The translations under genes and the position numbers were made by a program. Below the pieces are notes generated by a model that did not search any database, had not been told where the DNA came from, and saw nothing but the letters and a program-made list of their open reading frames with translations. Positions 12,564 to 25,331 of a stretch of 64,000 bases of DNA are shown one piece after another (the first letter of the stretch is position 1; every line of letters starts with the position of its first letter). This DNA is from Caenorhabditis elegans. Lineage: Eukaryota; Nematoda; Chromadorea; Rhabditida; Rhabditidae. Location: NCBI RefSeq assembly GCF_000002985.6, contig NC_003284.9:15128001-15192000 (forward strand). Direction: 5' to 3'.

Positions 12564-14079
12564 AGAAAATTATCCGTAAAACAGTATTGATATGACTTCT
12601 TAAAAAAAAATGTCATGCAATTAATTTTGTGTCATATTCGTTAAACGGTAGCACATATAAATAAATAAAAAGTTCAGGGAAAGAGTCCAGGTTGAGAAGG
12701 AGATCAAAAATGATAACATGAACAAATTTTTTAAATCATTTTTAAATTTTACCTGTTCAATTGTTTTCTTCATATTAAGTTGCAAAAAAGGTTAGTTCCA
12801 ATATTTTTTCAAAACTAGACAAAACTGATTCATTTCAACTCAACGTTTCTCTACCTCCATTCTCATTCCTTCTTGGTTCAAAACCCGCCAACCAAGTCCA
12901 AAACTTTTGACGTGTCCCTCTTTTCCAAGCGTTGCTCTTTCCTGTCCTGTGCATAAAGTATGCATGAACCTTTCGACGAAACATATACATTTTTCGCCAT
13001 CGTTGACCAACCGACACAAAAAAAAACAACATGCACAAAGCGACCCGGAAGATGAGGACGAGAAAAAGAAAATGATGAATGGGTTGTGACAAGGCGAGAT
13101 TTAATTATCACTATTTGTTATTGTTATTACATAGATATGAGTTATTTTCACTTTGGCTCTTTTATATTTGCATCAATTGTATTTTGTGTTTGTTTTCCTC
13201 TAAAAAAATCGGATTAAAGTTTTTTTTCTGGAAAAATATAAGCTGTTACACTTGTTTTAGCATTCTCAGTGTCAGATACACCTAGTTTTGCACAACCTGA
13301 CCCCTTCCCACATAATCAAAAAAAAACTTGAATGACTAATGAACTACACTTTTCTTCTAGGCTCGATGCCAAAGTCCTATTCCTTTCATCTCTCGTCATC
13401 ATCATCACTCAAAACGCGTTTTTTTGGTGGAAGAAGCATTCTTTTCAAAAAATCTTTTCTGCCACTGCTAACAATAAATTTAGATTAAGCACTTAGACCA
13501 ACTGTTGTCACGTCTTGAAGTTTCGCGTGTCTTTCTTGCATTGAAATGTATCAATGAAGAATTTGAAGAATAACTTGTTAGCAATATTTAGGACACAGAC
13601 CGTCAGAAAACTATAAAAAATGTGAATCAGAATGCAAGTACACATAAGCTGGCAGAGAAAGGAAATGCAGACAAGTTGGTCCAAAATAACAATATTATTC
13701 CGCTTGATTCAAGAAATGTTATTTTTTTCGCGTAGTTCCCTCGGAAGTAGCGTGGAATAGTCACATACATAAGAGACATTTTTATGCAAATTGACAAAAA
13801 CGGGCCATAGCTCACCCGAATAAATTCAAGATATCGCCAAAAACAACAAGACAAGCTTCTTTTTATCCTTCTCTTCCGCCGTGATCCCCTCAGTATTGAG
13901 TTGACTTTAATGAAATTGTCATACTCAGTTGTTTTTCTTCTGCCAGTTATATTTTCAGCTAGTTTTATATTTATCTTCATACGAACTACTGGAACTTACA
14001 GCATTTAGCTTTCCCTCTTTCCCTTTCTCTCTTTTTGTCTCTCCCTCTGTTCATAAAACCGGGGAAAAATCAAACTAAC
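12564..14079. other. DNA downstream of the 14-kb exon candidate
   Basis: No exon that I can support. One minus-strand stretch (13822-13893) ends in a good donor (CGG|GTGAGC) but lacks a convincing acceptor. If the exon candidate at 14080-14346 is real, its next exons lie here or left of the window. Confidence 0.35.
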
Positions 14080-14346
14080 CGGAAACGATGAATAGGTTGG
14101 TGGGATGGATTGGCGAAGTCGACGAGTCGGGTCCGGAACGGGTACGGTTACTTTTTTGTACTTGCCACCACCGTTCGTCAATGGAGTGGTCTCACGGAGT
14201 GGTTCGAGTGGAGGCGGTGGTAGTGGTAGCGGTTGGTTATTGTTCAGAGTGGCTAGCGAATGCGTTGACGAATTGTTGGCGACGCGATTTCGAGTCGGAT
14301 TGGGTAGGGCGTCGAACTGAGCGGATCGACTCGTGGTCAGTGACAT
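14080..14346 (-). CDS. Orphan first-exon candidate, Pro/Ser/Thr/Asn-rich N-terminus
   Basis: I do not recognise the product. On the minus strand an ATG at 14346 has an in-frame stop 9-11 bases upstream. It opens 89 codons that end exactly at a good donor (TTTCCG|GTTAGTTTG). The peptide is low-complexity: Ser, Thr and Asn first, then a proline run (residues about 38-49), then a basic stretch with KYKK and RRLRQ. No membrane segment or signal peptide is visible. The exon is G+C-rich relative to its surroundings, like other first coding exons, and CT-rich promoter-like DNA lies nearby. I could not find the next exon with confidence, so the gene probably has long introns and continues to the left. 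The plus-strand frames over this interval look like shadows. Confidence 0.45.
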
Positions 14347-17300
14347 ATGTGTTCAAAAGTGCTCACACATTTGTGGTGACGCTCCTTTCTCGGGGGGGAA
14401 GAAACTGAATTTTTAAGATTTTGTTTTCGGTTTTTGGCTGCCTATTATTTGTTACGGAAAGCAAAAATATATATGTGAAACGTGTTAATGAGTAGGAACA
14501 GTTAAGTGGCAAAAATGGGAGCAATGAAGAAGAAGAAGCTGTGTGTGTGGGGTCTCGTGTGTCGTCTCCGCTCTGTTGTCTCTTTTTTGCTGTGCTCAGG
14601 GGGCACAGAGTAGGGAAGCGGGAGGCGGGGCAACCGAGGAGGATGCGGGAGCCAGAGTCTATACAGCTGAGAACGTCGTGGCCCCTTTTGCTAGGACTGA
14701 CTACTACAAATAAACGCGCGTAAATACAAGAAGACGTGATGTGGGTGGGTCATGACAGTCCGGTGTGCCACCACCGCTACCCAGGAGGCTACTCCAGACA
14801 TAAATCATCATCACGCGCGGCAACTTTAACTGCCGAGCACACAGAGAATGAAAAATGGTGCCGGTTGTGGTGTTTTTTCGGTGGGAGTTCGGCTTTTTGG
14901 TGATGTGTGATAACTGTTGGAAGGGCAGAGGAGTCACAAGAGACTTTGCATAACGTTTGCCTAATCTAGTGTGGGAACGTTTTTCCGCAACTTCTTATTT
15001 TTTTCGAGAAAATTAGGAGACGTACTCTGAATACCGGTTCATGAGAATTTAATCTAGTACTGCGCAGCGTTTATTTCAGACAAATTTTGGTTAGAAAGTT
15101 GAGTCATTGAATGGAATAAATCTTTGTGATTTCCATTGTAGATTATTGTGGATGGGAGGAAAAAAATTCATAAAAAATTCTCCTGTAATGGAGAGTTGAA
15201 CTTTTTTCTGGACCCTTTTTTCCCCCTTTTTTTGGGTTGGAAAAAAATTCGTAAAATCATGCCAGGTTTCCTGGCTTCTGGAAGAATAAACTTTGAAATT
15301 TATACATACTATGATTTTTTTTAAATTTTCCAGCGTTTATGCTTATAGTTTTGGCAGGATTTGTTGAGAATGATCTCACCGGGAGCAGAAAACGTTCAAA
15401 ATTGCAAAAATTTGCACTTTTTGTAATGAAGCGCCCAAAATTTCAGGTTTTTTCGTTTCCAAAAACCTCACTTTCAGATCTTTTCAAGCTTTGTTTATTC
15501 ATTAATCCGGTCAAAACCCCGAAAAACCCTCATTTTACAGAAAAACGAATCCTAGAAAATGTAAAGAGGCCGTTGAAAAAACGAAAAATCTGAAAAAAAC
15601 AAGCTCACCAATTTTCTCGAAAAAAAAACGGAAAATACGTGAAAATCTGTTACAGACAGACAAAGAAAACTGCAAAAACAATTGTTTGTCCCCCCTCTCG
15701 CTCACCTCCATATTTTTTTATTTGCTATTTTCCACCCATGGTGCCCACTTTTTTCGGGGCGGTGTCCCCCCCCTTGTACCTGCACATATCTCTGATGCGT
15801 TGCGACAATTCCGGAGCTCCAGCTCTTTTCCCAAAGGAAACCATCCGCAGAAAAACATTCGCTCCTTTCCACCGACCATGACAAGATTCTTGAGAAGTGT
15901 CCTCAATTTTTACGGGGGTCCCCCTCCCCCTGTCTTCCTATCCCTCCAGACTTTTCGCACACGTTTTATTATCAGACGGACGAGAAATAGTAAATGAACA
16001 GCTGATGTGATGGCATCAAAGAATGACAGGCAAAAACATGAACAACCTAGTGATATTACTGCATTAAAGGCTTAAAAATACTCATTACTTTGAGCGTTCG
16101 ATTTTAATTTTGTTTATTTTTCTTTTTTTTTCGATAAAAAAAAGAAAAAACTGCAAAAAACTCAACCAACTTTTTTTTCAAATGTTTTGTTGCTATTTTT
16201 ACTCGACATGTTCGAAAGAAAAACAAACTAACTTCCAACTTTTCACAGTTATATATGTATAGACATATTTTTCCTCTTTGAAAACATCCACGAGAAGAAA
16301 ATAGCAAAACTCTAAGTTCACTGACATGAATCAAAAAAGGTGGTCACCATGGTCACCTAAATAGGCAGAAAAATAAAAAATATATAAATGGAGAAAATGT
16401 GAAGGTGTCATGCCCAGCTGGCGTTAATAATTATTCGGCGTTTTCTTCGTGGACTTTACGGTTCGGGTGAGAAATTGAATTAGCCTACAGTGCAATGTTA
16501 GTTCATCACGTAATGATAAAAATGTTTTGGAAGTAAATAATTGGGTTTTTTCTTTAGCAAAATTTGAAACATATTATAGTTCGAAATTGTAATTTAATAA
16601 TACCACCCCCCTCCGGATAATTTTTCTTAAAATAAAATTTGCGAAACTACTGAAAAAATGTGATCAGTCGATTGAAAACATGTGTTTTATCAGAATTTAT
16701 CAAAAGTCTGACAAGTGGAAATAAAACCTGGAGGAAAATACTCGGAATCCATAAAAGGACATAAGACTTTCAGATAATAAGTATTAATTTCAAAAAAAAA
16801 ACAATATAAATAATAACCAAGGTTCAATATTCACAGAAACGGAAGTTCACATTCGAAAAATTCGAATTGTTATTAGGTGTTCTTGTGTTCAAAATAGGTG
16901 TCTTCAAAAAGGACATCTTAGTGTAATCTTTTCAGGTTTTTAGTTTTTTTTTGGTACCAGAAAAGCTGAAGAAAAATTATTCTTCAGCTTTGAAAAGTGA
17001 ATGTATTTTAATGTATTTCTCATAAAATTCAGAGTAATAAACTTTAAAATAACCACATATTTTCTCCATCAGTGGGATATATATATAATTAAACTAATGT
17101 TAAATAAAATCATTTTGGAAATATTTAAAACATTCAGAAAAAGCGTAAGTAACCACTTCAAAAAGATGATAAAATGCCTTTGTAAAAAAAACAAAAAAAA
17201 ATTACAGCCAAAAAGTTGCAATTACTAAGTTGTGCCACTCGCTGAAAATTGTTTTTCTAAAAAAACATATCTTGGAATTTTATAACCTTATCATGTTTCA

Positions 17301-18561
17301 AATCTCGTTTAATGAATTCATTCAAACTTCAAACGCAAAATGGGGTTAAAAATTAACTAGAATTTGATTGTAAGAATTCAAGAACTTATATTCGAATATG
17401 TGAATTTGCTTCAAATATGCAGAAAAAACTTTTAAAGTAGCCCTCCTTTAATTTTGGAAAATGAAAATAAATAAAAAATTATGAAATTATTTCAATACTC
17501 TATTCAGCAATGCGAGAAGTTATATAATGTTTATGTAAACTAAGTCCACATTTTCATTTCTTTACGGTAATGTCTTAAGTTTTTCAAGTTTTCCATTTGA
17601 TGAACACATTTCTTCAACTGCTCCATGTGATTTGAATTTTCTGCTATGAAAAAAATACCAAGTACTCACCCAAAACATAAACCTCCGATTATACAAAACT
17701 CTTATTATTTTTGATTTCCTATAGCTCGGAATCTCTCAATTGCAATCAGAATTCCGCGACTTCTTCCTCAATAAACTCCTCAATTTCAGCGTAGTAGTAG
17801 TAATAGTTAATCACGTATGACGAAAAACAAATAAATAGTGAAGAGAACCATTTGCGATTTGGTGTCGAATTTCATCAATTTCCTCTTCCTTCTGCCTTTT
17901 TGGAAGAAGGCTCAGGCAAGCTGAGAGAGAGTAGAAAGCCGGTTTGGTGTGTGCAGCTTCAATTAGTCAAGATTTAAAACAACGCACTTGAGAAGAGCCT
18001 CCCTTATTCATTTATTCTTTTGTCTCAAATGTCAGATCCAATAACCAAAAAGGATCACTTCAAAAATCAGGGCATTCCTTTAGCGGTTTTCAAAAAAAAA
18101 ACTGAAGCATGTTTCTATATACAATCAGCACATTTTTATGAATGTCATTCGGAAAATCTAATTACGATCTATTCAAGATGTGATCCAGAACAAAAATACA
18201 TCGGGAAAATATTATTCACAAGTCTGGTCAGATGGACTGAAAATGCAAGGGATATATACGTTTTATCAGAGAAGTTAATCAAAAGTTGAAAGAAAAAAAA
18301 TGATTCGTCACCTGTACAAACTGAGCATATCAGAAAATGAGAAGATAATTCAATAAATTCTGCGATAAATCAGATTCCCTTTCATGTTTTCTGAATGACT
18401 AGACGTGTGAATGAAAAGTTCAAAATGAAATTCAATTTGCTGGGAGCATAGATCACTTTTATCAGAAAATATTAACATTCAACTTAATTGAAATTGTCTG
18501 AAACCATAAAAATGAAACTCAAGTATTCAACATTAAACACCTAATTTGAAACAAAACATTT
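14347..18561. other. Intergenic or intronic DNA, no confident gene
   Basis: A G+C-richer stretch at 14540-14930 would be upstream of the exon candidate and may hold its promoter. A C/T-rich block at 15690-15960 has open frames on both strands but no paired splice sites. From about 16.3 to 18.5 kb the sequence is AT-rich and I see nothing. Confidence 0.4.
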
Positions 18562-18634
18562 TGACCCAGGCAGGGGTCGAACCTGCAATCTTCTGATTAG
18601 AAGTCAGACGCCTTATCCATTAGGCCACAAGGCC
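18562..18634 (-). tRNA. tRNA-Arg (anticodon TCT)
   Basis: On the minus strand the sequence folds as a tRNA. The D arm is GCCT/AGGC, the anticodon stem TCTGA/TCAGA with loop CTTCTAA, and the T arm GCAGG/CCTGC around TTCGACC. The anticodon TCT (plus-strand 18599-18601) reads AGA (Arg). There is no encoded CCA, as expected for a nuclear tRNA, and a T run follows the 3' end (TTTTG), a plausible Pol III stop. The acceptor stem is the weak part: GGCCTTG against CTGGGTC gives two G-U pairs and one T-T mismatch. It is either a functional gene with an imperfect stem or a slightly decayed copy. Confidence 0.8.
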
Positions 18635-20120
18635 CCGATAACGTTCGTTCTTGTCCGCGTACACCAGAAGACAGTTTCCGCATACGCAGTTGTAATTCTT
18701 TGCTTGCGACTCTTTATTTCCCCTCTGAGCGAAAAAGTCTTAAACTCAACAAACTGGATTATCTTGTGAATTACATTTATTTTCTTAACTATCCTAATAC
18801 TCCTTGTAAAACTAGATGAACAATGGTCATATTCGAAAACACGGAAACATTGATATATTGTCTTTCGCGTTGTAATAGATTTACAAATATCATACTGCAC
18901 ACCTGAATAATTTCAAACTGTTTATTGGAAAAAGGGGCAAAATTCTACCCTGCACTAGTAATTCAATTTAGAAGCGAACGGACTAGGTTCAAAAGTGCGG
19001 GTTCCTGCAAAAATGAAGTCACAAAAAAGGGGAAACATTGTTTGCGAAATTGGATTTCAACTTGGATATGCGTGAGAAAAAAAAGGCGACCCGTAAATGG
19101 AAACATAACATTTTGGTGTATTGTGTTTTGAGATTGGTTGGATTACAGGAAAAATACTGTTACATGCAAATGAAAATTATTCAGCTTCGAAGTTTCAGTT
19201 TTGGATTTTCTTGTATTACAAAACTTAATCAGACACATAGAGTTTCTCAAAAAATTAAATTCACTCGTACTTCACAACAAAACACCACAAAACCTTTTCA
19301 TGCAAATTTCAAACTGTCCTTCCTGCAAATCCATAAAGTTTTCAGTTTTATCAGTGCCTGGATCTCTCCACAATCCAACAAAGCTCCTTCGCAATAAAAA
19401 CCATCTCATATGAAATGCAACATGATAGATTGTATGTTTAAGACATTGCAACTTTGCAGAAGTCGTCAACAATACATCCTATCATCCTGCTTCAAACGAC
19501 TTGAACGATGCTTTTGAGGATTCGAAAGGTCTTTTGTAAAGGTATACTGTAAAAATTGCATCGTTCCACGAAAGGTTTGTGTGACAATCTTTAAAGTTGA
19601 AAATAAAGATTAAAATGAATCCCAAGAGCATCATTCATTAGTCATTTGGCAGACAACTTAAATAGACTTACCGATCAATCCAACTAGCCCTGCAAACTTT
19701 CCCGAGCGCAAATGAGTTTACTCCAAGTCGGCCAGATTGTCTGAAATTTTATGAGTTGTAAAAATATATACTTACGAGGAAAAGAAAAAAAGCAACATTC
19801 AAAAAATAACGTCAATTAATACATGAAGCATATGGGTCGCAGAATAATGGATGTCAATGATCTGAATCGTCATAGATACAAAAAAACACACACATTTTTT
19901 AAGGGCTCAGAATGACTATTACTGAAAGGATGTGGGGGATGTTTTGGAAATCGGGGTTCGTATTGGGGTTCACACATTCTCTGTAACTGTAAAATATTTT
20001 TGAATTTTCCTCTTAGTATTCATGGTCATACAAAAAGTGGGGTGCTAGACTATTAGAGACTGCAGTACTAATAGAGGCTGCAAGACTAATAAAAGAAATA
20101 CGGTAAATACTTTGAAAGCT
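18635..20120. other. Intergenic DNA
   Basis: No supported gene. A short motif (actaataaaagaaatacggt) at about 20088-20107 recurs at 59263-59282, which suggests another minor repeat. Confidence 0.4.
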
Positions 20121-20259
20121 CCCAAAATGCGGGAGAAGAGACGCAAAGTACTAATTTGATCTCGCATGGTTATGAATGTGCTGACGTCACATTTTTTGAG
20201 CTAAAAGTTCCCGCATTTTTTGCACATCAAATCGTAATGGGACAGCCTGACACCACGTG
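20121..20259 (+). repeat. MITE family E, copy 3 (left end eroded)
   Basis: Retains the ATGCGGGAGAAGAGACGCA block, the TGACGTCA core, the CCCGCATTTTTTG arm and the right terminus CCTGACACCACGTG. The left terminus is missing. Confidence 0.75.
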
Positions 20260-20739
20260 AAGACTGGGTAAAACAACATTTTCAAAGAAACTTACAAGTT
20301 GATAGACTTGGGCTCAATTTTTATGGTGGTCCTAGATTTTTTTCCTACATGAAATTTAAAATTATGCAGAATTACAGAAAAAAGCTGCGATCGTACCAGC
20401 GGTCAACTAAAAATCAAGGGTGTACTGTATTTTTGATTGTGTCAACTGACTGTCAAAAACAGTTAGAGAATACAGAAGATTTCTTTGCTCAAAATTAGAA
20501 AACCACAAAAGAAGAGCAGTTGAGAAATGAATTCCACCGGGCACCGCCTCTGCGTTTGCCAAATGAAAGGAAATTACGGTGGAAATGAATCCCGGGGAAT
20601 AGATAATGACGGAGCGAGTAAAAACAACGGGGGAAAATCGTGGAGGGACGAACTCACTACTCAAAACACTTTCCTTTGAGGAGCAGAAAAAAAAAAAGAA
20701 AAGCGAATAGAATAGGAACCAAGAAGTACAGCTCCATAG

Positions 20740-21180
20740 TTCTGTCTGTCTCTCTCTCTCTCTCTCTCTGTCTTTAAAGTAGAAGGAGAAAGCCCCTCCT
20801 TCCCAACCAGTTTCACAATTACGCTTCCAAAAAAGGAGTCAAACACTGCTCCCCCGTCCCCTTTTGCGCGCTCGGTTTCCCGCTACCCGCGTGTTCTCCT
20901 TGTCCTCCTTGTCTCCTACGTTTTGCTCATAACTCGAAGCGCGGAGCACATCCTCCATCTTGCTCTCCCACACACGACACACACTCTTCTCGCCACCAAT
21001 TCTCCTCAGTTTTTCGTCGTTGACGAAGAGCAAGGCGTCACCACGTAATTGATGAACCACAGCCACCGACGCCAATTGGGTGTGAAATATGGTTCTTGAC
21101 GGTGTAAAATCGGGAAATGATTGATGGGCATAGAGGGCACCCGAAAGATGAGAAAAAGGCGGGATTGCATGAATTTGCAA
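20740..21180 (-). promoter_or_regulatory. Candidate promoter or first-exon region
   Basis: A TC dinucleotide run (about 20749-20768) is followed by roughly 250 bp of G+C-richer DNA. On the minus strand one frame is open for 113 codons (20839-21180) and contains ATGGAGGATGTGCTC followed by a possible donor (CAAAAC|GTAGGAG). No domain is recognisable and I see no partner exon. A promoter or an alternative 5' exon of a long gene is possible. Confidence 0.25.
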
Positions 21181-21570
21181 AAAAAAAAAAGAATACGGTA
21201 GATTTGCAAAAATATAGATTGGTTCACAATTACCTCTATATGTTTCCTAAAATGTACCGAAACTTGTTTACAGGTAGTCCATAAGTTGTGTGAACTATCA
21301 TTTTAATAGTAATGTTCGTTTTTTTTTAATTGCAACCTTAAAACAGGAAAAAAATCAAGTATTTCTCAAATTCAAACACCTAGCACTTCTTGGAATTTTT
21401 TACGTTTACTTACTACACATTATGACAGTGTAGAACATGCTATTGCAAAAATTACAAAAACGATATACCTTATTCAAACAACACCTTTGAAAACACAATA
21501 TTACCGTATTCTTTTAATTTCCAAATTTTGTATAAGAAACAAGAGAAGAAAGTTGAATTTAAAAAATTTG

Positions 21571-21943
21571 ATAGAGTACCGAAATCCGAGACTTTGATTT
21601 TTTAGGCCAAAAATGACCCATAGCTACCAAATTTCATAATGATACGTTTTGAAAATTTCTCGAAAAAAAGTTATGATGGTTCAAAGTTCTAGAAAAAAAG
21701 GCCCATTTTTAGCTAAAATCAAAATTTTTGGTGTCGCAATCTGGAACTCATTTTTTTTTTAAACGCATAATAAGCGATCACAATATTACAATATGCTGAA
21801 AATGAGCCTTTTTCCAAAACTTTGAACCACTATAACTTTTTTTTTTGAAAAATATTCAAAACTTCTCATTACGAAATTCGGTACTTTTGGGCTATTTTGG
21901 ATCTAAAAATGCAAAGTCTCAAATTTCGGTACTCCGCCTTTAA
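21571..21943. repeat. Palindromic repeat family B, copy 1
   Basis: The left arm reads GAGTACCGAAATC...GACTTTG and the right arm CAAAGTCTCAAATTTCGGTA followed by CTCCGCCTTTAA. The halves are reverse complements around a centre near 21750. Other copies lie at 28424-28801 and 58449-58942. Confidence 0.75.
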
Positions 21944-22042
21944 ATATCAGTGACAAAAACAAATTTAGAGCAGAATTTCAAAACGTATTCAAGTTGTGTT
22001 TACCTAAATGTTTAATTCAAAAGTTTGATTAGGCATATGATT

Positions 22043-22181
22043 TAGGGGTGGGCGGCACTTGTCATTCTGAAAATTTTTTGTCAAAAAATTTGGCAAATCG
22101 ACAATTTGCAGGAAATTTTAAATTCCAGCAATCTGCCGATTTACCGGTTTGCCAGAAAAAATTGTTTGTGGCCCACCCCTG
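22043..22181. mobile_element. hAT-like MITE (family D), 139 bp
   Basis: The left end is TAGGGGTGGGC and the right end GCCCACCCCTG, so the termini are near-perfect inverted repeats. The element is flanked by an exact 8-bp direct repeat, ATATGATT (22035-22042 and 22182-22189). hAT elements make 8-bp target duplications and have ends of the YAGGG type. The interior is built from short GGCAAAT-like words and has no coding capacity. Confidence 0.8.
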
Positions 22182-22189
22182 ATATGATT

Positions 22190-24909
22190 ATTGTAGGTAA
22201 TGTGAACTAATAGTTTCCGTTCTCTTTTTTAAAAATGTATTTAGCTGTAACCCAAATAAAATTAATATTTAACTTAACATCTCAATAGTTCCATTACAGC
22301 CCGTGGTTTTTTTTCGACAATTACAGTTTTTGTTCGGTTTTTCAAAATTTTGCAGAAAACTACCAAAATACTTTTTTTTCTGTATCTTCAAAAGAATGCG
22401 GAGCAGACCGAAAACATTGTTGAATTTTTTTTCTGTGAAAAAACACTCTTGAGAGATGTTAAACAAAGACGCATGGTGCTGTTCACATGGTGGCAAGGGT
22501 AATTTTTCAAAATCTGTTCTTGAGTTGACATATCAGTCTGTCAGAAAACCACTTTTAGCCCTCCAAAAGTATGGGTTCATAGGAAGTGTGGTAGAAGTAA
22601 AAATAGTGCACTGTGAGAAGTGTATATAAAATAAGAAAGTTTGAGAATTAGAAATCGGGTTTAAGCGTAATTTACAATTAATATTTGATATTTTTGAAAT
22701 GGAAAGTTGAATTTAAAAAATTAAAATTATTTTGGGTTTGCTTCTAGAAAAATTGCCAACTTTTTACGTGGAGTTCAATAAAAAAAAATTCAACTTTTTG
22801 TTTATTCCAGTTATAAGCAGTTTAAAGCAAAGAGTCAAAAAATATAGGTAGGTTTCAAAATTAAAAAGAAACGTCTGCAAACACACTGTAAAAATATTTA
22901 AAAATTGCAATGAACTCAGCTACAACTAAAGTTATGCATTGTTGGAATCTTGAAAACTAGGAACACCACCAAATAACTGATTGAATTTAGTCTCTCATGA
23001 TTATCGTATCCTCGAGGGACACAACAAAATTAGTTTTGGAATATATGAGAGCTGGGGGGGGGGGGGTAACCGGGGGATGGGTCAATTGTAGCATATCAAG
23101 AGTGAGGAGAGTCGTAGGACCATCCGTCGGGTCTCATCAAACACACAACAAACAACTAATAATTCTGTCGGGTGCGAGAGGGCGAACTAGAGGAGTCAAC
23201 TCCTCGTCATATCCCCCAGTGGGACGGCTCGCGGGAGCCGACGTTCCATCGGCCTATCTTTCTTCTTTTTTTCCTCTCACGTTCTAGTACTCAATTATTT
23301 ATTTTTTTTTTCGCCTGGATCGAGCCTGTTGTGCATAAGAAGATGTAGCACCAGGATATGTGATATGATAGCAACAAAAGAAAGTGCAGGGCGGGAAAGT
23401 GCTAGAAGCGAGAAAATAGCAAATGATCGCCACATTCTGAGTTCATTGTGAATGAGAATGAGTATGAGAATGAGGATGACTATGAGAATGAGACACGAGG
23501 ACAAGAAATAGCAAGTGTTTCGGGGAAGCGTTATCAAAACACATAAAAAGAGAAGCGCCGGAAAGAAGAAAAATGCTGCTCGTTCATCAAAGTGACGACT
23601 GAACAGGTCACGGCATTTAACTTTGGCGCATCGGTAGTAGCACCACTTTTGTGTTATTTTAAGAGGATGTATGTGATTTATCAGTTTTTAGGGATATACA
23701 ATATGATAACTACCTGATAGTTGACTGAAGAAATAATATAGTTTTGATTTACAGCCAAGTCCTTTTTGGTTATTCAAAAGTGGAAGTGGAAATTGGACCA
23801 CTATGAAGATTCCGTACACTTCATAGGCGTAGGCAGGTTTATAGGCAGGTACTCTGTCTTGTAGCAAGCCCATCTCAACAAACATATGTAAAAAAGTTTA
23901 AGAAATGTGTTGGTTATTCTATATCTATTCGATGTCTATTGCATTCGGGAAAATGACCCTAAATTCATTTTAAATGCTAACTTTAAAAAAGTGGTGAAAA
24001 GAATTTGATTCAGTATTGTATCCTAAATTTTCCGGCTAAGGAATCTCCAGCGTTAAAAAAAAGCTTACAAAATACTGTAATTTTTAAGGCTTAAAAATTT
24101 TTTAGGCTAAAAATTGAAATAAATTACAACACTCAACTGAACAGTTTCACAAGAATTCTTCAGCGGTTTCCTAACTAACGAAGCGTGAACATTTTTTAAT
24201 TATCCTCTCATCGTTGTGAAATCTGAAGAGAAAGAGGAAGCTCTTTGGGCAATTTCTCTTAAGATTGCCCAAACTGATAAAGGTGTACACACTTTGGCAA
24301 AGGTCGAACTTTAGTGTAAAGAGTTTTAATAAAAGTCAAAAAAAAGCGGACTAGTTGTGAGTTTGAAAGTATAATAGTGGTGGTTGTGGTTTGGGCTTGA
24401 TGTGGGCTGAGAAAACCACCGACTAAGTGGCACAGAATTACCCAATAGGGGGGCAGCGTACAAATAAGGGGGTGCTCACACAAAAATAAAGGTGGATAGA
24501 TTATAAGGTTTGTTGAACCTACACCACACCCCGACGAACCCATAAACCGCGCCGTCGGCAAAAGCTCGACGAGCGCCGCCTCCTCCTGACTGGTTCCGCC
24601 AAATTTGACTTGACGTTGTAAAATGGGTTTTTTGCGCTTTTTTTCTCCTACTCTCTATTCATCCCCCCCTATGACTCGTCCCTTGTTCCAAGTCGGTTTC
24701 GGTTCGGAAAAACTGACACGCAGCGTTAAAGGTGATGGTATGATCAACTCCACGGACAGACACGTTTTATGATCATCCTCTGGGAGTTCGTAAGACACCG
24801 GAGAGAGGAAAACAGAACAATTCGAGTGAATTCGAAGGAGATTCTTTTTTAGGAAATTGGGAAATCGTGAATGTAACTTGGGAGAGCTTGATCGGAGGGT
24901 ATTCCACAT
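22190..24909. other. Intergenic DNA with a G13 run and a G+C-richer patch
   Basis: A run of 13 G lies at 23054-23066, followed by G+C-richer DNA to about 23280. A degenerate GAATGA-type tandem tract lies at 23451-23495. The minus-strand frames at 24259-24561 and 24655-24909 lack splice or domain support. Confidence 0.4.
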
Positions 24910-25331
24910 CAGGGTTTTTTACCGGCAAAATGGGCAAATCGGCAAATTGCCGGAATTAAAAATTTCCGGCTAACCGGCAAACCGGCAAATTGTCGATTTG
25001 CTGAATTTGCCAAACATTTTCGGCAAATTGTGGTTTTGCACTTTTTTTTTTGGAAATTTCAGAATTTCAATTTCAAATGGCAAAATTAAACGCATCATGT
25101 GAATGTTTTTACATCGATTTTTAAAAGTAAGAAAATTCTATGAAATTATGTAGAAAAATCGGGAAAAAAAATTCAAAAAGGCACAGTTTTAAGTGTTTTC
25201 GTCTAATGAAAAATCCCTTTGCACATTTCCGGCCAATCTGATATCCGGCAAACGTCAAATCGGCAAATTTTGCAAATATGCCGAATTTGTCGACAAATCG
25301 ATTCGCCGAACAGAAATTGCCGCCCACCCCT
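24910..25331. repeat. Family D relative, enlarged and degenerate
   Basis: The left side is full of GGCAAAT/CCGGCAAA words and the right end is CCGCCCACCCCTG, the same terminus as the family D element at 22043-22181. The left end (CAGGGTTTTT) is degenerate and I see no matching target duplication. Confidence 0.6.

Noticed and set aside
13800..13900. Possible second exon for the 14-kb gene, ending CGG|GTGAGC
   Set aside because: The donor is good but no acceptor resembles TTTTCAG, and the phase-0 frame hits a stop before the donor.
14088..14408. Plus-strand frames of 106 and 71 codons with Gly/Ser/Val runs
   Set aside because: Complementary to the Pro/Asn/Ser-rich minus-strand exon candidate, which has a better start and donor.
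22997..23287. 96-codon plus-strand frame in G+C-richer DNA
   Set aside because: It runs through a G13 homopolymer and shows no domain or splice pair.
23451..23495. GAATGA-type tandem tract considered as a CRISPR-like or satellite array
   Set aside because: A few imperfect hexamers without spacers. CRISPR arrays are not expected in a nematode genome.
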